Below, piece by piece: positions 1-7,975 of a stretch of 64,000 bases of DNA (positions are counted from its first letter, which is position 1; every line of letters starts with the position of its first letter). The stretch comes from Curtobacterium sp. VKM Ac-1395 (GTDB lineage Bacteria; Actinomycetota; Actinomycetes; Actinomycetales; Microbacteriaceae), in assembly GCF_015350975.1 (NCBI RefSeq), contig NZ_JADKRX010000007.1, positions 55,467 to 119,466 on the forward strand, in the 5' to 3' direction. A model generated the notes under the pieces. That model was given only the letters and a program-made list of their open reading frames with translations, did not search any database and was not told where the DNA came from. The position numbers and the translations under genes were made by a program.

Positions 1-995
1 ACGCTGGTGCTCGTCGTCGATGTCGTCGCCGCGGTGCCTGCGCCAGCTCCCGCGCCGGCAGAGGCCCCACCGGTGGCGACCGCCGCGCCGACCGCGACAC
101 CGGCCTGCAGCGCTGCAGCGCCGACACCCAGCGCCATCGCCCCGCCGATCGCGCCCCCGAGGGTCCCGGATGCGGGGATGAGGAGTCGCATGATCGCCGG
201 CAGCGCCACAACGGCGAGGACGATGAGCATCAGCCCGTAGAGGACACCGCCGACGCCGTCCTGCCCGTCCTTGAGCCGCCACGCGAACGCGTAGATCGAC
301 GCCGCAAGCGGCGTGTAGATGATGAACGCGATGATCCAGGCGGTGATCTTCTCGAACGCCTGCTCACCCCGCTTGAGGAGGGCGTAGGAGGCCGAGATCT
401 GCCAGAACGCGTTGAGTAGCAGCATCAACGCCTGTCGGACGAACATGATGACCCACTGCAGGCCGACGGCGATCACGCCGAGTAGGCCGAAGATCAGCGC
501 CAGCCCGGGGGAAGCTGCGGCGAAGCCTGCGGCCGTGTACCCGCCGGTCGCGCTGATCCCGGATGCCTTGAGGATCCACTGCGCGTAGGCGTCACCGCCC
601 CACACGAAAATCTGGATCGCCGCGGTTCCAAGTGTGATGACCGCGACTGCGCGACCGAGTGCGCCCATGACCTCCTGGAATGGCTCCCCGCGCCGCGAGT
701 ACATCACCCGGGCACCGGCGACGATGAGGCCGAGGGTGAGCAGCGCGATCGTGATCGGCAGGGACGTGTCCTGGAACCACTGAGTCGCCTTGTTGTCGAG
801 CGACACCAGGAACCCGGAGCCGGTCCAGCTCGTCAGGAACTGCTTCATGATGTCGTCGTAGGCCGAGAACATCGTGTCCGCAGCCTGCTTGAAGCCACTG
901 GAGGCCGCGGCCCCCACGGCGTCTCCGACCGCGCTCTTGGCCGCATCGCACCCGATTACGAGGTGACAGACCGTGTCACCGACGCCGTTAGCCAT
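1..995 (-). CDS. VirB6/TrbL-like conjugative membrane protein (partial)
   Basis: This frame is open from an ATG at 995 to the left edge, so at least 331 codons are present and the C-terminus is missing. The protein starts MANGVGDTVCH and has several long hydrophobic segments (for example around LPITIALLTLGLIV and IMFVRQALMLLLNAF), followed by a Gly/Ala/Thr-rich stretch. That layout is typical of polytopic VirB6/TrbL-type channel subunits of conjugative type IV secretion. Its start overlaps the stop of the upstream gene by 8 nt, so translation is probably coupled. The family call rests on topology and neighbours, not on a diagnostic motif. Confidence 0.7.
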   Translation of the reverse strand, partial: MANGVGDTVCHLVIGCDAAKSAVGDAVGAAASSGFKQAADTMFSAYDDIMKQFLTSWTGSGFLVSLDNKATQWFQDTSLPITIALLTLGLIVAGARVMYSRRGEPFQEVMGALGRAVAVITLGTAAIQIFVWGGDAYAQWILKASGISATGGYTAAGFAAASPGLALIFGLLGVIAVGLQWVIMFVRQALMLLLNAFWQISASYALLKRGEQAFEKITAWIIAFIIYTPLAASIYAFAWRLKDGQDGVGGVLYGLMLIVLAVVALPAIMRLLIPASGTLGGAIGGAMALGVGAAALQAGVAVGAAVATGGASAGAGAGAGTAATTSTTSTS

Positions 996-1758
996 CTGAG
1001 CCTCCCCAGGCGGTGAAGTCCCCTTCGGAGGGGGTGAGTGGGTTGCCGGAGTAGAGCGCGCCGTTATCGAGAACGGTCATCTTCCAGTCGTCGTGGGTCC
1101 AGGTCATCGTCAGCGGGACCGCGAAGTACCCCGTCGAGCTCGACGGCTGTGTCAAGACGACGTCCACCACCGCGCGGTTCTTCGCGAACGACTCCACCGA
1201 GTACCCGGCGACGCTGTTGCCCTGCGACCGCAGGTCCTCAGGCGCCGTCTGCGCCTTCACCGTGCTGTCGACAGCATCCGCCTTGCCGGGCCCGTCCTCG
1301 ATGTAGAAGTTCAAGAGCTCCTTCACGCTGTGACCCGTGTCGTACTGCCCCAGGTACGCCGTGGTTGCCGCGAGAGCAGCCCCGGACTCGGTGCGCGCGA
1401 AGCATGTGGGGAAGCCGTCGACCTTCTTGGTCGGACCGACCGCGCCCGATACCGGCCATGTGATGCCGCCACGGCCGGCGTGCCACCGGAGATCGGAAGG
1501 CACCGCGGAAGCGGCCGCACCCGTCGTTGGGACGTCGCACGCTCCAGTAGGTGCAGCGGTCGGTGCGTTGTTCGCTGCCGTGGGTGCAGCCGCTCCGCCG
1601 TTCTTCACTGGAGCGAACACGCCGAGGACAATGGCGAGCAGGACGACGATCACCACGAGAGCGAGGACGATGATCGCGCCCACTGCGGCGGGCTTGGAGT
1701 TCCAGCCGCGCCTGACGGTGTCGCCGATGCCCTTGTTGTTGCGGTTGCGTTGTGCCAT
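988..1758 (-). CDS. Single-TM conjugal transfer protein, VirB8/TcpC-like
   Basis: 256 residues. A short basic cytoplasmic tail (MAQRNRNNKGIGDTVRRGW) precedes one transmembrane helix at about residues 27-48. An Ala/Pro/Thr linker follows, then a soluble domain of about 170 residues ending FTAWGGSDG. This is the architecture of VirB8/TcpC-type assembly proteins, which anchor an NTF2-like domain outside the membrane and recruit other channel subunits. The gene lies in the middle of an overlapping minus-strand run with pilin-like and VirB6-like genes, which supports the role. Two Cys residues in the outer domain (near CDVPTT and TCFART) could form a disulfide. Function is inferred from topology and context. 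Confidence 0.62.
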   Translation of the reverse strand: MAQRNRNNKGIGDTVRRGWNSKPAAVGAIIVLALVVIVVLLAIVLGVFAPVKNGGAAAPTAANNAPTAAPTGACDVPTTGAAASAVPSDLRWHAGRGGITWPVSGAVGPTKKVDGFPTCFARTESGAALAATTAYLGQYDTGHSVKELLNFYIEDGPGKADAVDSTVKAQTAPEDLRSQGNSVAGYSVESFAKNRAVVDVVLTQPSSSTGYFAVPLTMTWTHDDWKMTVLDNGALYSGNPLTPSEGDFTAWGGSDG

Positions 1759-1783
1759 GACGGCCTCCCGGAGTTGGTGTCGG

Positions 1784-2137
1784 TTACGCGCCGGGGATCT
1801 GCTTGCAGTTTGCCGACACCGACCCGAGGAAGATCGAAGCCACCCCCGCGGCGGCGCCGATCAGGGCTGCACCGCCGATCCACCAGCCGAGACCCTTGAG
1901 GGTCTCCCCGCCATCGTGGCGCTTGCCGGAGAAGAACATGCCGATGCCGAGGATGATGAGCGCGATGATCCCGAGCGCGATCGCGACGATGCGGGTCCAG
2001 AGGGTGGCGGTGTCGAGGGCGTCCTGCGCCTTACCCGGCAGGCAGTACGCCTGTGCGACGACCATGCCTGCACGGCTGCTGGCGTCGACGAGCTTGGGTG
2101 ACTTGGCTACGACGGCGTAGATGGCGTTGCTGATCAT
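1784..2137 (-). CDS. Small two-TM protein, VirB2/TrbC pilin-like
   Basis: 117 residues starting MISNAIYAVVAKSPK. The ATG overlaps the stop of the upstream gene in an ATGA arrangement (2134-2137), which fixes the start. Two strongly hydrophobic helices (about residues 47-69 and 85-105) are joined by a short charged loop, SGKRHDGGETLKG. Size and hairpin topology match TrbC/VirB2-type subunits of conjugative systems, which form or line the transfer channel. Single Cys residues lie on the outer side of each helix. No sequence-level signature confirms the family. Confidence 0.58.
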   Translation of the reverse strand: MISNAIYAVVAKSPKLVDASSRAGMVVAQAYCLPGKAQDALDTATLWTRIVAIALGIIALIILGIGMFFSGKRHDGGETLKGLGWWIGGAALIGAAAGVASIFLGSVSANCKQIPGA

Positions 2138-2943
2138 TCGGCCTTCTCCTTGTTTGACTGCGCCCCCAGGAGCGCCTTGGTGACCCGTTGCGCGGGTCGG
2201 GCGAGCTGCCCGGCCAATGCAGGGGAGATTTCTGCCACCGCCCGGAGGCGGGGAAGCCACGGCACCGACACGACCGGTACGGCGCCGGCAAGCACGCGTT
2301 GTTCGCGTGCCGCGGCCGGGACGGGCTTGCCGGGTGCATCGGCAACGACCAGAACGGCGTCAACGGCGCCTGTGCCGAGCGCGTGGATCGCGGCCTTGGT
2401 CGCGTTGATGCCGGCGGGTGTCGAGCGGCAGACGAGCACGACCGGACCGGTGGGCTCATCAGTGAGCTGCACCTCCGGGAGGTCGAGCAGGAGGGCCCAT
2501 GTGCTGGCACCGGCGCCGGCGTGCACGCCGACCAGCGGCGGCCGCGACCGTGTCGGGGTCACTGGCTGTACGCCCGGGCCTGCCCAGGCCGCAGCGTCGT
2601 CGCCCTCGGCCACCGAGCTGCCATCGAGCCGTAGAACGACCCTGGTCACTCGCGCCCCATCCGTGATGACCACGCGAACCGGTGCGGCCGCTTGAGCGAT
2701 GCCGGCGGCGGTATCAAGGATCGTTCGGCGGAGGTCCTCCCCCGTCGCCACGGTGAGGACGTGGCCGTTTACTGCCCACATCGGGCCGACCGCGTGCGTG
2801 ACGATGACCGGCGGGACGAGCTGGGTGCCGCACTCGGTGCAGAACCGAGGGCCGAGCTTCTGGCTGCCGCAGACCAGGCACGCGCGCGGAGCATCGGGCG
2901 AGCCCTGGCTCGAACGCATCTCCTCTGCTCCACTCATGTCCAT
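2134..2943 (-). CDS. Zinc-ribbon protein with degenerate ParA/MinD-like domain
   Basis: 269 residues. A zinc ribbon near the N-terminus has paired CxxC knuckles (CLVCG at about 22, CTECG at about 35). Around residue 138, GVHAGAGASTWALLL resembles a P-loop but lacks the Lys of GKT/S. Later segments (VVLVCRSTPAGINATKAAI, DAVLVVADAPGKP) look like SIMIBI NTPase strands. Actinobacterial conjugation loci carry such degenerate ATPase-like proteins (possibly DUF6668; not verified). It is the first gene of the visible transfer operon, with a TTGC-N6-GCAA element 6 nt before its ATG. No ribosome-binding site is evident, so the message may be leaderless or a later ATG used. Confidence 0.55.
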   Translation of the reverse strand: MDMSGAEEMRSSQGSPDAPRACLVCGSQKLGPRFCTECGTQLVPPVIVTHAVGPMWAVNGHVLTVATGEDLRRTILDTAAGIAQAAAPVRVVITDGARVTRVVLRLDGSSVAEGDDAAAWAGPGVQPVTPTRSRPPLVGVHAGAGASTWALLLDLPEVQLTDEPTGPVVLVCRSTPAGINATKAAIHALGTGAVDAVLVVADAPGKPVPAAAREQRVLAGAVPVVSVPWLPRLRAVAEISPALAGQLARPAQRVTKALLGAQSNKEKAE

Positions 2944-2948
2944 GAGTG

Positions 2949-2962
2949 TTGCAGATTTGCAA
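2949..2962. promoter_or_regulatory. Candidate XRE operator before the transfer operon
   Basis: TTGCAGATTTGCAA lies just upstream of the first visible transfer gene. The only other clear match is TTGCTAATTTGCAA at 6335-6348, upstream of the XRE regulator. Shared form: TTGC-NNAT-TTGCAA. The regulatory role is inferred. Confidence 0.45.
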
Positions 2963-2993
2963 GATCATCGCAACGAGCTGGCCTTAGTCCAGG

Positions 2994-4133
2994 TTACTTA
3001 ACATCCTCGGCATCACTTTGTCGCAGATTCGCAACGATCCAGTCGTCGACGTGGGCGGCGAAAAGCTTCGGTGCTGCGTTCCATTCCATCGCGTGCGGGC
3101 TTGCCGGGAACTGTTCAAGAACGACGCGGTCCGAGCTAGCGGCGAATGCCTCAGATGCTGCGAACGGCGTGGTCAGGTCACCCGTCGAGTGGATGACCAA
3201 GGTGGGGATAGACACCGTCGGTAGCGCCTCCGTCAGGCTCAGCGTCAGTGGCAGGCCCAGCACGCGCGCACCGAGCCGTGATGACAGCAGGGCGATGGCT
3301 GACGACGCGAGCCACCGCGGGACGTGTTGACGGGCCATCCCGTAGTGGATGGTGCGTGCCCAGCTCACGACGGGCGAAACGAGCACCAACGCGTCGATCG
3401 AGGCGCCCTGCAGACCACGTGTTGTCTCCTCGAGGGCCACCGTTGCGCCGAGCGACCAACCGACGACGACGATGCGTGCTGCACCCTGCGACCTGGCGTA
3501 CGCGATTGCTGCGTCGAGGTCCTGCCACTCTGCTTGTCCGAGTGCTGAGGGTTCGCGTGTCTCGCCGGCAGCCTCGCGGTCGCCTCGGTAGGAGATTACC
3601 AGCGACGTGTATCCGGCCCCGGCTACTGCTTGGACGCTCCGTAGCGCTGAGTCGCGACCGGCGAGCATCCCGTGCACGTGGATGACCCACGTGGATGACG
3701 CGGCGCCGGTGCCGGCGTACAGCCACGCGGGCTGGGAAGCGTGGTCCGTGTGGATCTCGACGCTTGCTGGCGGCGTCGTTGTGACGTTCGTCGGAGTGAA
3801 CACGTTCCCCGCCGCTCGCCCGTCGGTGCCCGCCTCTAGCGCTGCAGGCTCCGCGAGGTGACGCACCACGGTGCCGTCCGCGTCTTCCTCGTCGACGGCG
3901 GAAGTGAGCACGGCCAGCTTTGTCTCGTCGTCGTAGAGGAGCCCGATGATCCCGCCGAAACGCGTCAGCGGGTTGCTGGTGAGCTCTACGTCCCCGCTGG
4001 GGCTGACGTGGAAGATCTTGGCGGGCCGGGCGCGCTGTGGGAACACCACGGCGCGCGCGAGCAGGAGCATGGCGGCGCAGTAGGCGGCGGCGAGCACGAC
4101 CACTGCGATGGCCACGATGATGAGCGCGAGCAT
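2994..4133 (-). CDS. Membrane-anchored alpha/beta hydrolase
   Basis: 379 residues. One N-terminal transmembrane helix (about residues 3-28) precedes a region of roughly 120 residues and then an alpha/beta-hydrolase fold. Visible catalytic elements are an HVHG oxyanion segment, the nucleophile elbow GWSLG, an acid in HSTGDLTTP and the catalytic His in ASPHAMEW. The enzyme is probably a serine esterase or peptidase held at the membrane; the substrate is unknown. Its ATG overlaps the upstream stop by one base (TGATG), so it is translated with the multi-TM gene and the ImmA/IrrE gene. Confidence 0.8.
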   Translation of the reverse strand: MLALIIVAIAVVVLAAAYCAAMLLLARAVVFPQRARPAKIFHVSPSGDVELTSNPLTRFGGIIGLLYDDETKLAVLTSAVDEEDADGTVVRHLAEPAALEAGTDGRAAGNVFTPTNVTTTPPASVEIHTDHASQPAWLYAGTGAASSTWVIHVHGMLAGRDSALRSVQAVAGAGYTSLVISYRGDREAAGETREPSALGQAEWQDLDAAIAYARSQGAARIVVVGWSLGATVALEETTRGLQGASIDALVLVSPVVSWARTIHYGMARQHVPRWLASSAIALLSSRLGARVLGLPLTLSLTEALPTVSIPTLVIHSTGDLTTPFAASEAFAASSDRVVLEQFPASPHAMEWNAAPKLFAAHVDDWIVANLRQSDAEDVK

Positions 4134-5050
4134 CAGGGGGTGACCTCTCCGAGCTTGTTGGACAGCGTGTGTTCAACGACCGCGAACGTGATTCGTTCGG
4201 CGGTGGAGAGCTCTTGCAGGCCGACCTTGACGCGGTCGCGGATGTTGGCGGCGGAGTCGAACGCGAGCTGCCGGTTGGACCAGCGGCGCGCTGTCGCCAG
4301 GGCAACGCGGTTCGCTCGGTAGTCGGGGCCGTGGCCGCGGGCGTCGACGCTGACGGTCCAGCGGGCGGCGGCCCACCAGAACGTGCGTGCGCCGAGGATC
4401 CAGATGAACCCGGCGACGGCGATGAAGATGCCCGAGAAGAAGGGCACCTCGGCGACGTAGTAGTAGTGCTCTCGGAACGCCGCTGAGACTGGTCCGAAGT
4501 GTGCGAGGAGGAGGTAGAGCACTTCGACGACGTCGCTGACGAGCATCAGGGATAGCCCCGTCACCCAGAACATTGTCGGCATTGTGCGGCGCTCCGCCAG
4601 CATTCGGATGGTGAGCGCGGTGATGATCCCCATGACCGCTGTGTAGAGGGTCGCGAACAGCCACACGGCTGGCTGATCGAGGCGATCGAGCACGAACCGC
4701 GGGGAGGTATGCCCTGGGTCAGCGATGAGCAGGAACGGAATCGTGAAGGCGATGATGGCGGCGACGACCGACCCCCACGGCAGCCGCCGACGTTCGAAAC
4801 CTCGCTCGGCCGCAACGGCGTTGTGGAACGACCACATCGCCGCAACGGCGGAAGCATCGCGTACGAGCGTGAGGAGGTTCCGGTCGCCCAGCAGCCCGTC
4901 GAGGACTGCGGGAGGGGCCGCGATCACGCCGTAGGTCGCCAGCGACACCATGCCGAACACGGTCGCCCACCATGCGGGCTTCCGGTACGACCTCCGAGTA
5001 CGGAACGCGACGGCGACAATGAGGATCAGAAGACATGCGCTCTGGATCAC
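4133..5050 (-). CDS. Multi-TM protein of the MAB_1171c/DUF6545 type
   Basis: 305 residues from a GTG start that overlaps the upstream stop (GTGA). About six or seven transmembrane helices fill residues 1-215, followed by a cytoplasmic tail of about 90 residues with basic and helical sequence (RANRVALATARRWSNRQLAF). Actinobacterial MAB_1171c-like proteins have this shape and often sit beside ImmA/IrrE peptidase and XRE regulator genes, as here. They are annotated as putative transporters without firm evidence. A signalling role with the neighbouring peptidase is an inference from gene order. Confidence 0.65.
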   Translation of the reverse strand: MIQSACLLILIVAVAFRTRRSYRKPAWWATVFGMVSLATYGVIAAPPAVLDGLLGDRNLLTLVRDASAVAAMWSFHNAVAAERGFERRRLPWGSVVAAIIAFTIPFLLIADPGHTSPRFVLDRLDQPAVWLFATLYTAVMGIITALTIRMLAERRTMPTMFWVTGLSLMLVSDVVEVLYLLLAHFGPVSAAFREHYYYVAEVPFFSGIFIAVAGFIWILGARTFWWAAARWTVSVDARGHGPDYRANRVALATARRWSNRQLAFDSAANIRDRVKVGLQELSTAERITFAVVEHTLSNKLGEVTP

Positions 5051-5559
5051 CCGAAGTGCTCCTCTTCCGTCGTGTCGGCGTAGGCCGAGAGCCTGCGGGT
5101 GAACATGCGCGCCATCTCCTCGACGATCAGCTCTTCTCGCACTGACTCAGCGTCGTTCGACTCGGAGCTGTTCCGGGGACAGAGGCGAAGGAACAGACGC
5201 GAGTCGGGCGCCGGCTGATGCGGCCGCGCGGTACCCGGCGGGAACCAGTCATCGGGCGCACTCCGCACGATCAGATGGCAGAGCTCATGCGTCCGACTCA
5301 AGAAGCTGTAGTAGTTGCTGTCGTCCGCCGGCACGAGAATCCCGGTGAATGTCTCCGCCTCGAACAGGATCCCAGTGGTTGCGCGGAGCGAGGCGTCCTT
5401 GATCTCGTCGAAGACCAGCCGGCGCCCGTAGAGCGCCGACACTGCGCTGCACAGGTCCTCGAACTCCGCCATGTCGGGCAGCGGCGTCCTCCAGACGAGC
5501 GCAGCGGCGATCGCCGCGACAGGTTCGTGAGCGGCCTGCCCCTGGCGACGTCCTCGCAT
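5047..5559 (-). CDS. ImmA/IrrE-family metallopeptidase
   Basis: 170 residues with the zinc-peptidase motif HELCH at residues 91-95 and downstream acidic helices (ESVREELIVEEMARMF) that can supply the third ligand. ImmA/IrrE peptidases cleave or inactivate XRE-type repressors, often to induce mobile elements. Here the gene sits between an XRE gene (upstream, 45 bp gap) and a multi-TM gene (overlapping). A derepression circuit for the adjacent conjugation operon is therefore plausible. The protein is short and carries only the peptidase domain. Confidence 0.82.
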   Translation of the reverse strand: MRGRRQGQAAHEPVAAIAAALVWRTPLPDMAEFEDLCSAVSALYGRRLVFDEIKDASLRATTGILFEAETFTGILVPADDSNYYSFLSRTHELCHLIVRSAPDDWFPPGTARPHQPAPDSRLFLRLCPRNSSESNDAESVREELIVEEMARMFTRRLSAYADTTEEEHFG

Positions 5560-5604
5560 GATGTCTCCCGTCCAGTGCTCCCCCTTCGGTGAGCACTCAC
5601 TTCC

Positions 5605-6279
5605 CTAGGATCGGGGACCCTCTTCTTTGTCGATCAGCGCACGGATGGCGGACTCCACCGTGGCCATCTCCTCGGGTTCTAGTTCGTCGAGCGAGCGCGC
5701 GGCGATCTTCGTCACCCCAAGCGATCGCATCGATCGGGCGAGGCCAAGCTGTGCGTCGATCCGCTGCGCTTCGTCTTCCGGCGTCTTTCCCAGGAGGTAG
5801 TCCGCCGGCACCTCGAGGAAGTCAGCCAGAGCGATCACCAACGAGTGCGATCCAGCACCGTCGACGAACGCACGCCACTCTCGAAGTGACAGCAGGTGGC
5901 CGGTCTTGCTCAGCGCCGACCGCGCCTTCGTGTACGCCGCGTCCTGGTTGTCCCAGAGCCCGGACGCTTCGAGCGCGAGCCGGGCGCGGTCAGAACGGAC
6001 AATCTCGTCGGCGCCGTCGCCCAGATCAAGCCCAGCGCGCTTTGCTGCACGGGCCACCAGTTCGAGCGGGTCATCCCCGATCGCCCGGCAGAGATTGACC
6101 AATTCCACTACGGTGACCGGTCGTTTGCCGTTGAGGACGCGGTAGATGGTGTCGTGCGTGATCTCCGACCGCTCGGCCCACGCACGCACGTTCACGTGCG
6201 CGACGCCCTGCGCAGCGCGCAGCTCAGCTGCAAGCGCTCCGTGCAGAGCTTGTGCGGAGGATTCGCTCATTGGGTCCAC
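5605..6279 (-). CDS. XRE-family transcriptional regulator
   Basis: 224 residues. The N-terminal helix-turn-helix reads VNVRAWAERSEITHDTIYRVLNGKRPVTVVELVNLC (cited here only by its key residues at about 28-63). A second repressor-like segment follows near residues 135-165 (LREWRAFVDGAG to VPADYLLGK), so there may be two HTH units. A C-terminal helix ends IRALIDKEEGPRS. It is followed by the ImmA/IrrE peptidase gene, the usual partner that relieves repression. The inverted repeat at 6333-6350 is the likely autoregulatory operator; the same core occurs before the transfer operon. Confidence 0.82.
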   Translation of the reverse strand: MDPMSESSAQALHGALAAELRAAQGVAHVNVRAWAERSEITHDTIYRVLNGKRPVTVVELVNLCRAIGDDPLELVARAAKRAGLDLGDGADEIVRSDRARLALEASGLWDNQDAAYTKARSALSKTGHLLSLREWRAFVDGAGSHSLVIALADFLEVPADYLLGKTPEDEAQRIDAQLGLARSMRSLGVTKIAARSLDELEPEEMATVESAIRALIDKEEGPRS

Positions 6280-6332
6280 TCAAAAACGCTAGCAGGCGAC
6301 GGTTCAGTACGCTTCTTGCAAAGGTACAGCAG

Positions 6333-6350
6333 GGTTGCTAATTTGCAACC
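6333..6350. promoter_or_regulatory. Candidate XRE autoregulatory operator
   Basis: GGTTGC-N6-GCAACC inverted repeat containing TTGCTAATTTGCAA (6335-6348), about 55 nt upstream of the XRE start. A related half-site, CTTGCAAAGG, lies at about 6315. The core matches the element at 2949-2962. Confidence 0.5.
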
Positions 6351-6369
6351 GTGCCCATTGCTCCACCGC

Positions 6370-6531
6370 CTACCTTGCCAGAGCGATGGCAACCACGTTG
6401 ATGACTCCAACCGCCACCGCCCCGGCGAAGATCACCCAGACCCACGCTCGTCCGCCTCGTGCTCTCACGGGTTGCTCGGCAGCGCTGGGTTGGGTTGGAT
6501 CCGCGGTCAGCGTGGAACGATCGGTCGGCAC
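6370..6531 (-). CDS. Small single-TM protein
   Basis: A GTG-started frame of 53 residues: a hydrophilic Pro/Thr/Arg-rich half (VPTDRSTLTADPTQP), then one transmembrane helix of about 20 residues (WVWVIFAGAVAVGVINVVAIA) ending LAR. It lies upstream of the XRE gene on the same strand, so it may be part of the same transcript. The ribosome-binding site is weak and the family is unknown; membrane topology and codon use are the only support. Confidence 0.4.
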   Translation of the reverse strand: MPTDRSTLTADPTQPSAAEQPVRARGGRAWVWVIFAGAVAVGVINVVAIALAR

Positions 6532-6692
6532 GGGGACCACTCTCGCGCTTTCTGGCTGGTATCAGGCCGAGAGCCCACCGGACCAGTCCGGTGGGTGCCT
6601 ATCGGGGTGCACAGGACGCGGAGTGGGCTGCGGCCAGCCGAGCAACAGCCGGTACCGGCCGCCCCATTCCTGAGATCTACGGGGAGCCGAAG

Positions 6693-6947
6693 ATGAAGGC
6701 CATGCGGGCGTCTATCGCCGGTGGCACGAAGGCGAACGGCGGCCCCGGTGAAGCCGGCGCGGACGCCGTGCTTCGGAAGGCTGAATGGTCCGCGGCGAGG
6801 CTGGCCCTTGCTGGTTGCGGCTTCGCGATGGGCTGCGAAGTGGCGCTCACTGTCGGCCCACCCGTCGTGGCTGCTCTGTGGAAGGCTGACAGGGATGTCC
6901 GTGCAGCGGTGCGTGCCGAGCTTGAGCAAGGGACCGTCGAGGACTGA
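6693..6947 (+). CDS. Hypothetical protein, 84 aa
   Basis: The ATG at 6693 follows a GGGGAG ribosome-binding site by 6 nt. The protein begins MKAMRASIAGGTKAN and has a moderately hydrophobic centre (LALAGCGFAMGCEVALTVGPPVVAALW), then a charged helical end (RAAVRAELEQGTVED). No family is recognised. The next gene begins 66 bp downstream on the same strand. Confidence 0.5.
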   Translation: MKAMRASIAGGTKANGGPGEAGADAVLRKAEWSAARLALAGCGFAMGCEVALTVGPPVVAALWKADRDVRAAVRAELEQGTVED

Positions 6948-7013
6948 CGTGTGAGCGGCAGCATTGACAGCTTGTCCGCTCATTCCCTCCTCGAGCCCAC
7001 CTCAGGAGAACCG

Positions 7014-7214
7014 ATGACCCAGACGAACTTCACACCCAATGCCCACGACCGCGTGCAGTACAACCGCGGCAAGGTCAAGCATCTCATCGGGCACTACGGC
7101 GTCGTCGTGCCAGACGAAAACCGCCAGACTCTGCCGTCGGGACTTCGGTACGTCCTCTTCGACGGTGAGCGGTCGCCGAAGGTCGTCGCAGCAGACGGGC
7201 TCGACCAGGCCTAG
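7014..7214 (+). CDS. Hypothetical protein, 66 aa
   Basis: The ATG at 7014 follows AGGAGAACCG, a good ribosome-binding site, and is preferred to an upstream in-frame start at 6951. The protein is soluble and compact (MTQTNFTPNAHDRVQYNRGKV..., ending KVVAADGLDQA). Its pattern, GKVKHLIGHYGVVVPDENRQ then RYVLFDGERSPKVV, suggests a small SH3-like beta-barrel, but no family is recognised. Its stop overlaps the 3' end of a minus-strand gene by 4 nt. Confidence 0.55.
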   Translation: MTQTNFTPNAHDRVQYNRGKVKHLIGHYGVVVPDENRQTLPSGLRYVLFDGERSPKVVAADGLDQA

Positions 7215-7504
7215 CCCGCCGTCGGGTGCATCAGCCCGTACATTTCGTCCGAGGTGCGTTGCGCGTCAGCGAGGACCTCTGCGGACCGGGCAAGCGCTTC
7301 GGCCATGCGCCGGTCGAAGTCCTCCATGGCGTCGTCGAACTCGTCTTTGAGCATTTCGTCGAACCGGGTCGGTTTCGGCTCCGACGGTATCCACTGCTGC
7401 TCGCGGTATCCCGTCAGCAGCTGTACGTTCCCGATGACGTCGGAGAGCGTCCTCGAGGAGGTCGACTGGTGGGAGTCCACCCAAGGTAGGAGCGTAGGGA
7501 GCAC
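7211..7504 (-). CDS. Hypothetical acidic helical protein, 97 aa
   Basis: A GTG at 7504 (VLPTLLPWVDSHQ) follows a GGGGGAGAG element and lies downstream of the hairpin at 7534-7576, so it is preferred to the longer frame. The C-terminal two thirds are strongly helical and acidic (FDEMLKDEFDDAMEDF, then MAEALARSAEVLADAQ), possibly a coiled coil. Function is unknown. It converges on, and slightly overlaps, the 66-aa gene. Confidence 0.42.
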   Translation of the reverse strand: MLPTLLPWVDSHQSTSSRTLSDVIGNVQLLTGYREQQWIPSEPKPTRFDEMLKDEFDDAMEDFDRRMAEALARSAEVLADAQRTSDEMYGLMHPTAG

Positions 7505-7533
7505 GTTTCTCAGCTCTCCCCCACCTCTCGCCC

Positions 7534-7576
7534 AAACGCCCTGTGCCGGCCCTCCCCGGCCCAACACAGGGCGTTT
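7534..7576. terminator. Inverted repeat with A and T flanks
   Basis: Twelve-base arms AAACGCCCTGTG (7534-7545) and CACAGGGCGTTT (7565-7576) flank a 19-nt CG-rich loop. The A and T ends make it terminator-like in either direction. Confidence 0.4.
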
Positions 7577-7625
7577 CTGCCGGCCTGGCTACCCCCGACC
7601 CCGTTCCGATCGCATAGGCGTAGTC

Positions 7626-7748
7626 GTGAGCGATTTGAACTCTGACGCACCTGTTGATCTCTCGAAGCCGCAGTGTGAGCCAACCACTCCCCCGGTCGCG
7701 GCGGCGAACGGCGACCGCGGCGCCTGCGTCTACTCGACGGCATCGTGA
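7626..7748 (+). CDS. Small leader protein, 40 aa
   Basis: A GTG-started frame encodes VSDLNSDAPVDLSKPQC and ends VYSTAS, 40 residues with two Cys. Its stop overlaps the GTG start of the two-TM gene (GTGA, 7745-7748), the same coupling seen elsewhere in this window, which supports both starts. No family is recognised. Confidence 0.4.
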   Translation: MSDLNSDAPVDLSKPQCEPTTPPVAAANGDRGACVYSTAS

Positions 7749-7975
7749 CGCCGGTCGGTCTCGTCTGGCTCGCGCTCAACGCCGCCCTGTTCGTCTTCGT
7801 CGGCTACGGCGTCGGCGGCTTTCTCACGATGTCGGTAGGGCCGCTGGGCCTGATTGCGTGGGGCGCCTTCGAGTGGCTGCGTGACCTCGCTTACTGCCGC
7901 GACGCTCTTGAGCAGTGGCGGGACGACGTCGCCGCGTGGGAGTTCGAGCATCGGCTCGACGCTTCCCGCGCATAG
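7745..7975 (+). CDS. Small two-TM protein, 76 aa
   Basis: GTG start coupled to the preceding 40-aa frame. Two hydrophobic helices (LVWLALNAALFVFVGYGVG and LTMSVGPLGLIAWGAFEWL) are followed by a charged helical tail (CRDALEQWRDDVAAWEF). It is probably a membrane protein of the plasmid backbone. Its function and family are unknown. Confidence 0.5.
   Translation: MTPVGLVWLALNAALFVFVGYGVGGFLTMSVGPLGLIAWGAFEWLRDLAYCRDALEQWRDDVAAWEFEHRLDASRA

Noticed and set aside
1038..2101. Several plus-strand frames over the transfer genes
   Set aside because: Arg/Ser-rich shadows of overlapping minus-strand genes with clear membrane proteins.
3021..3034. TCGCAGATTCGCAA resembling the XRE operator
   Set aside because: Lies inside the hydrolase coding region and differs at two core positions; probably coincidence.
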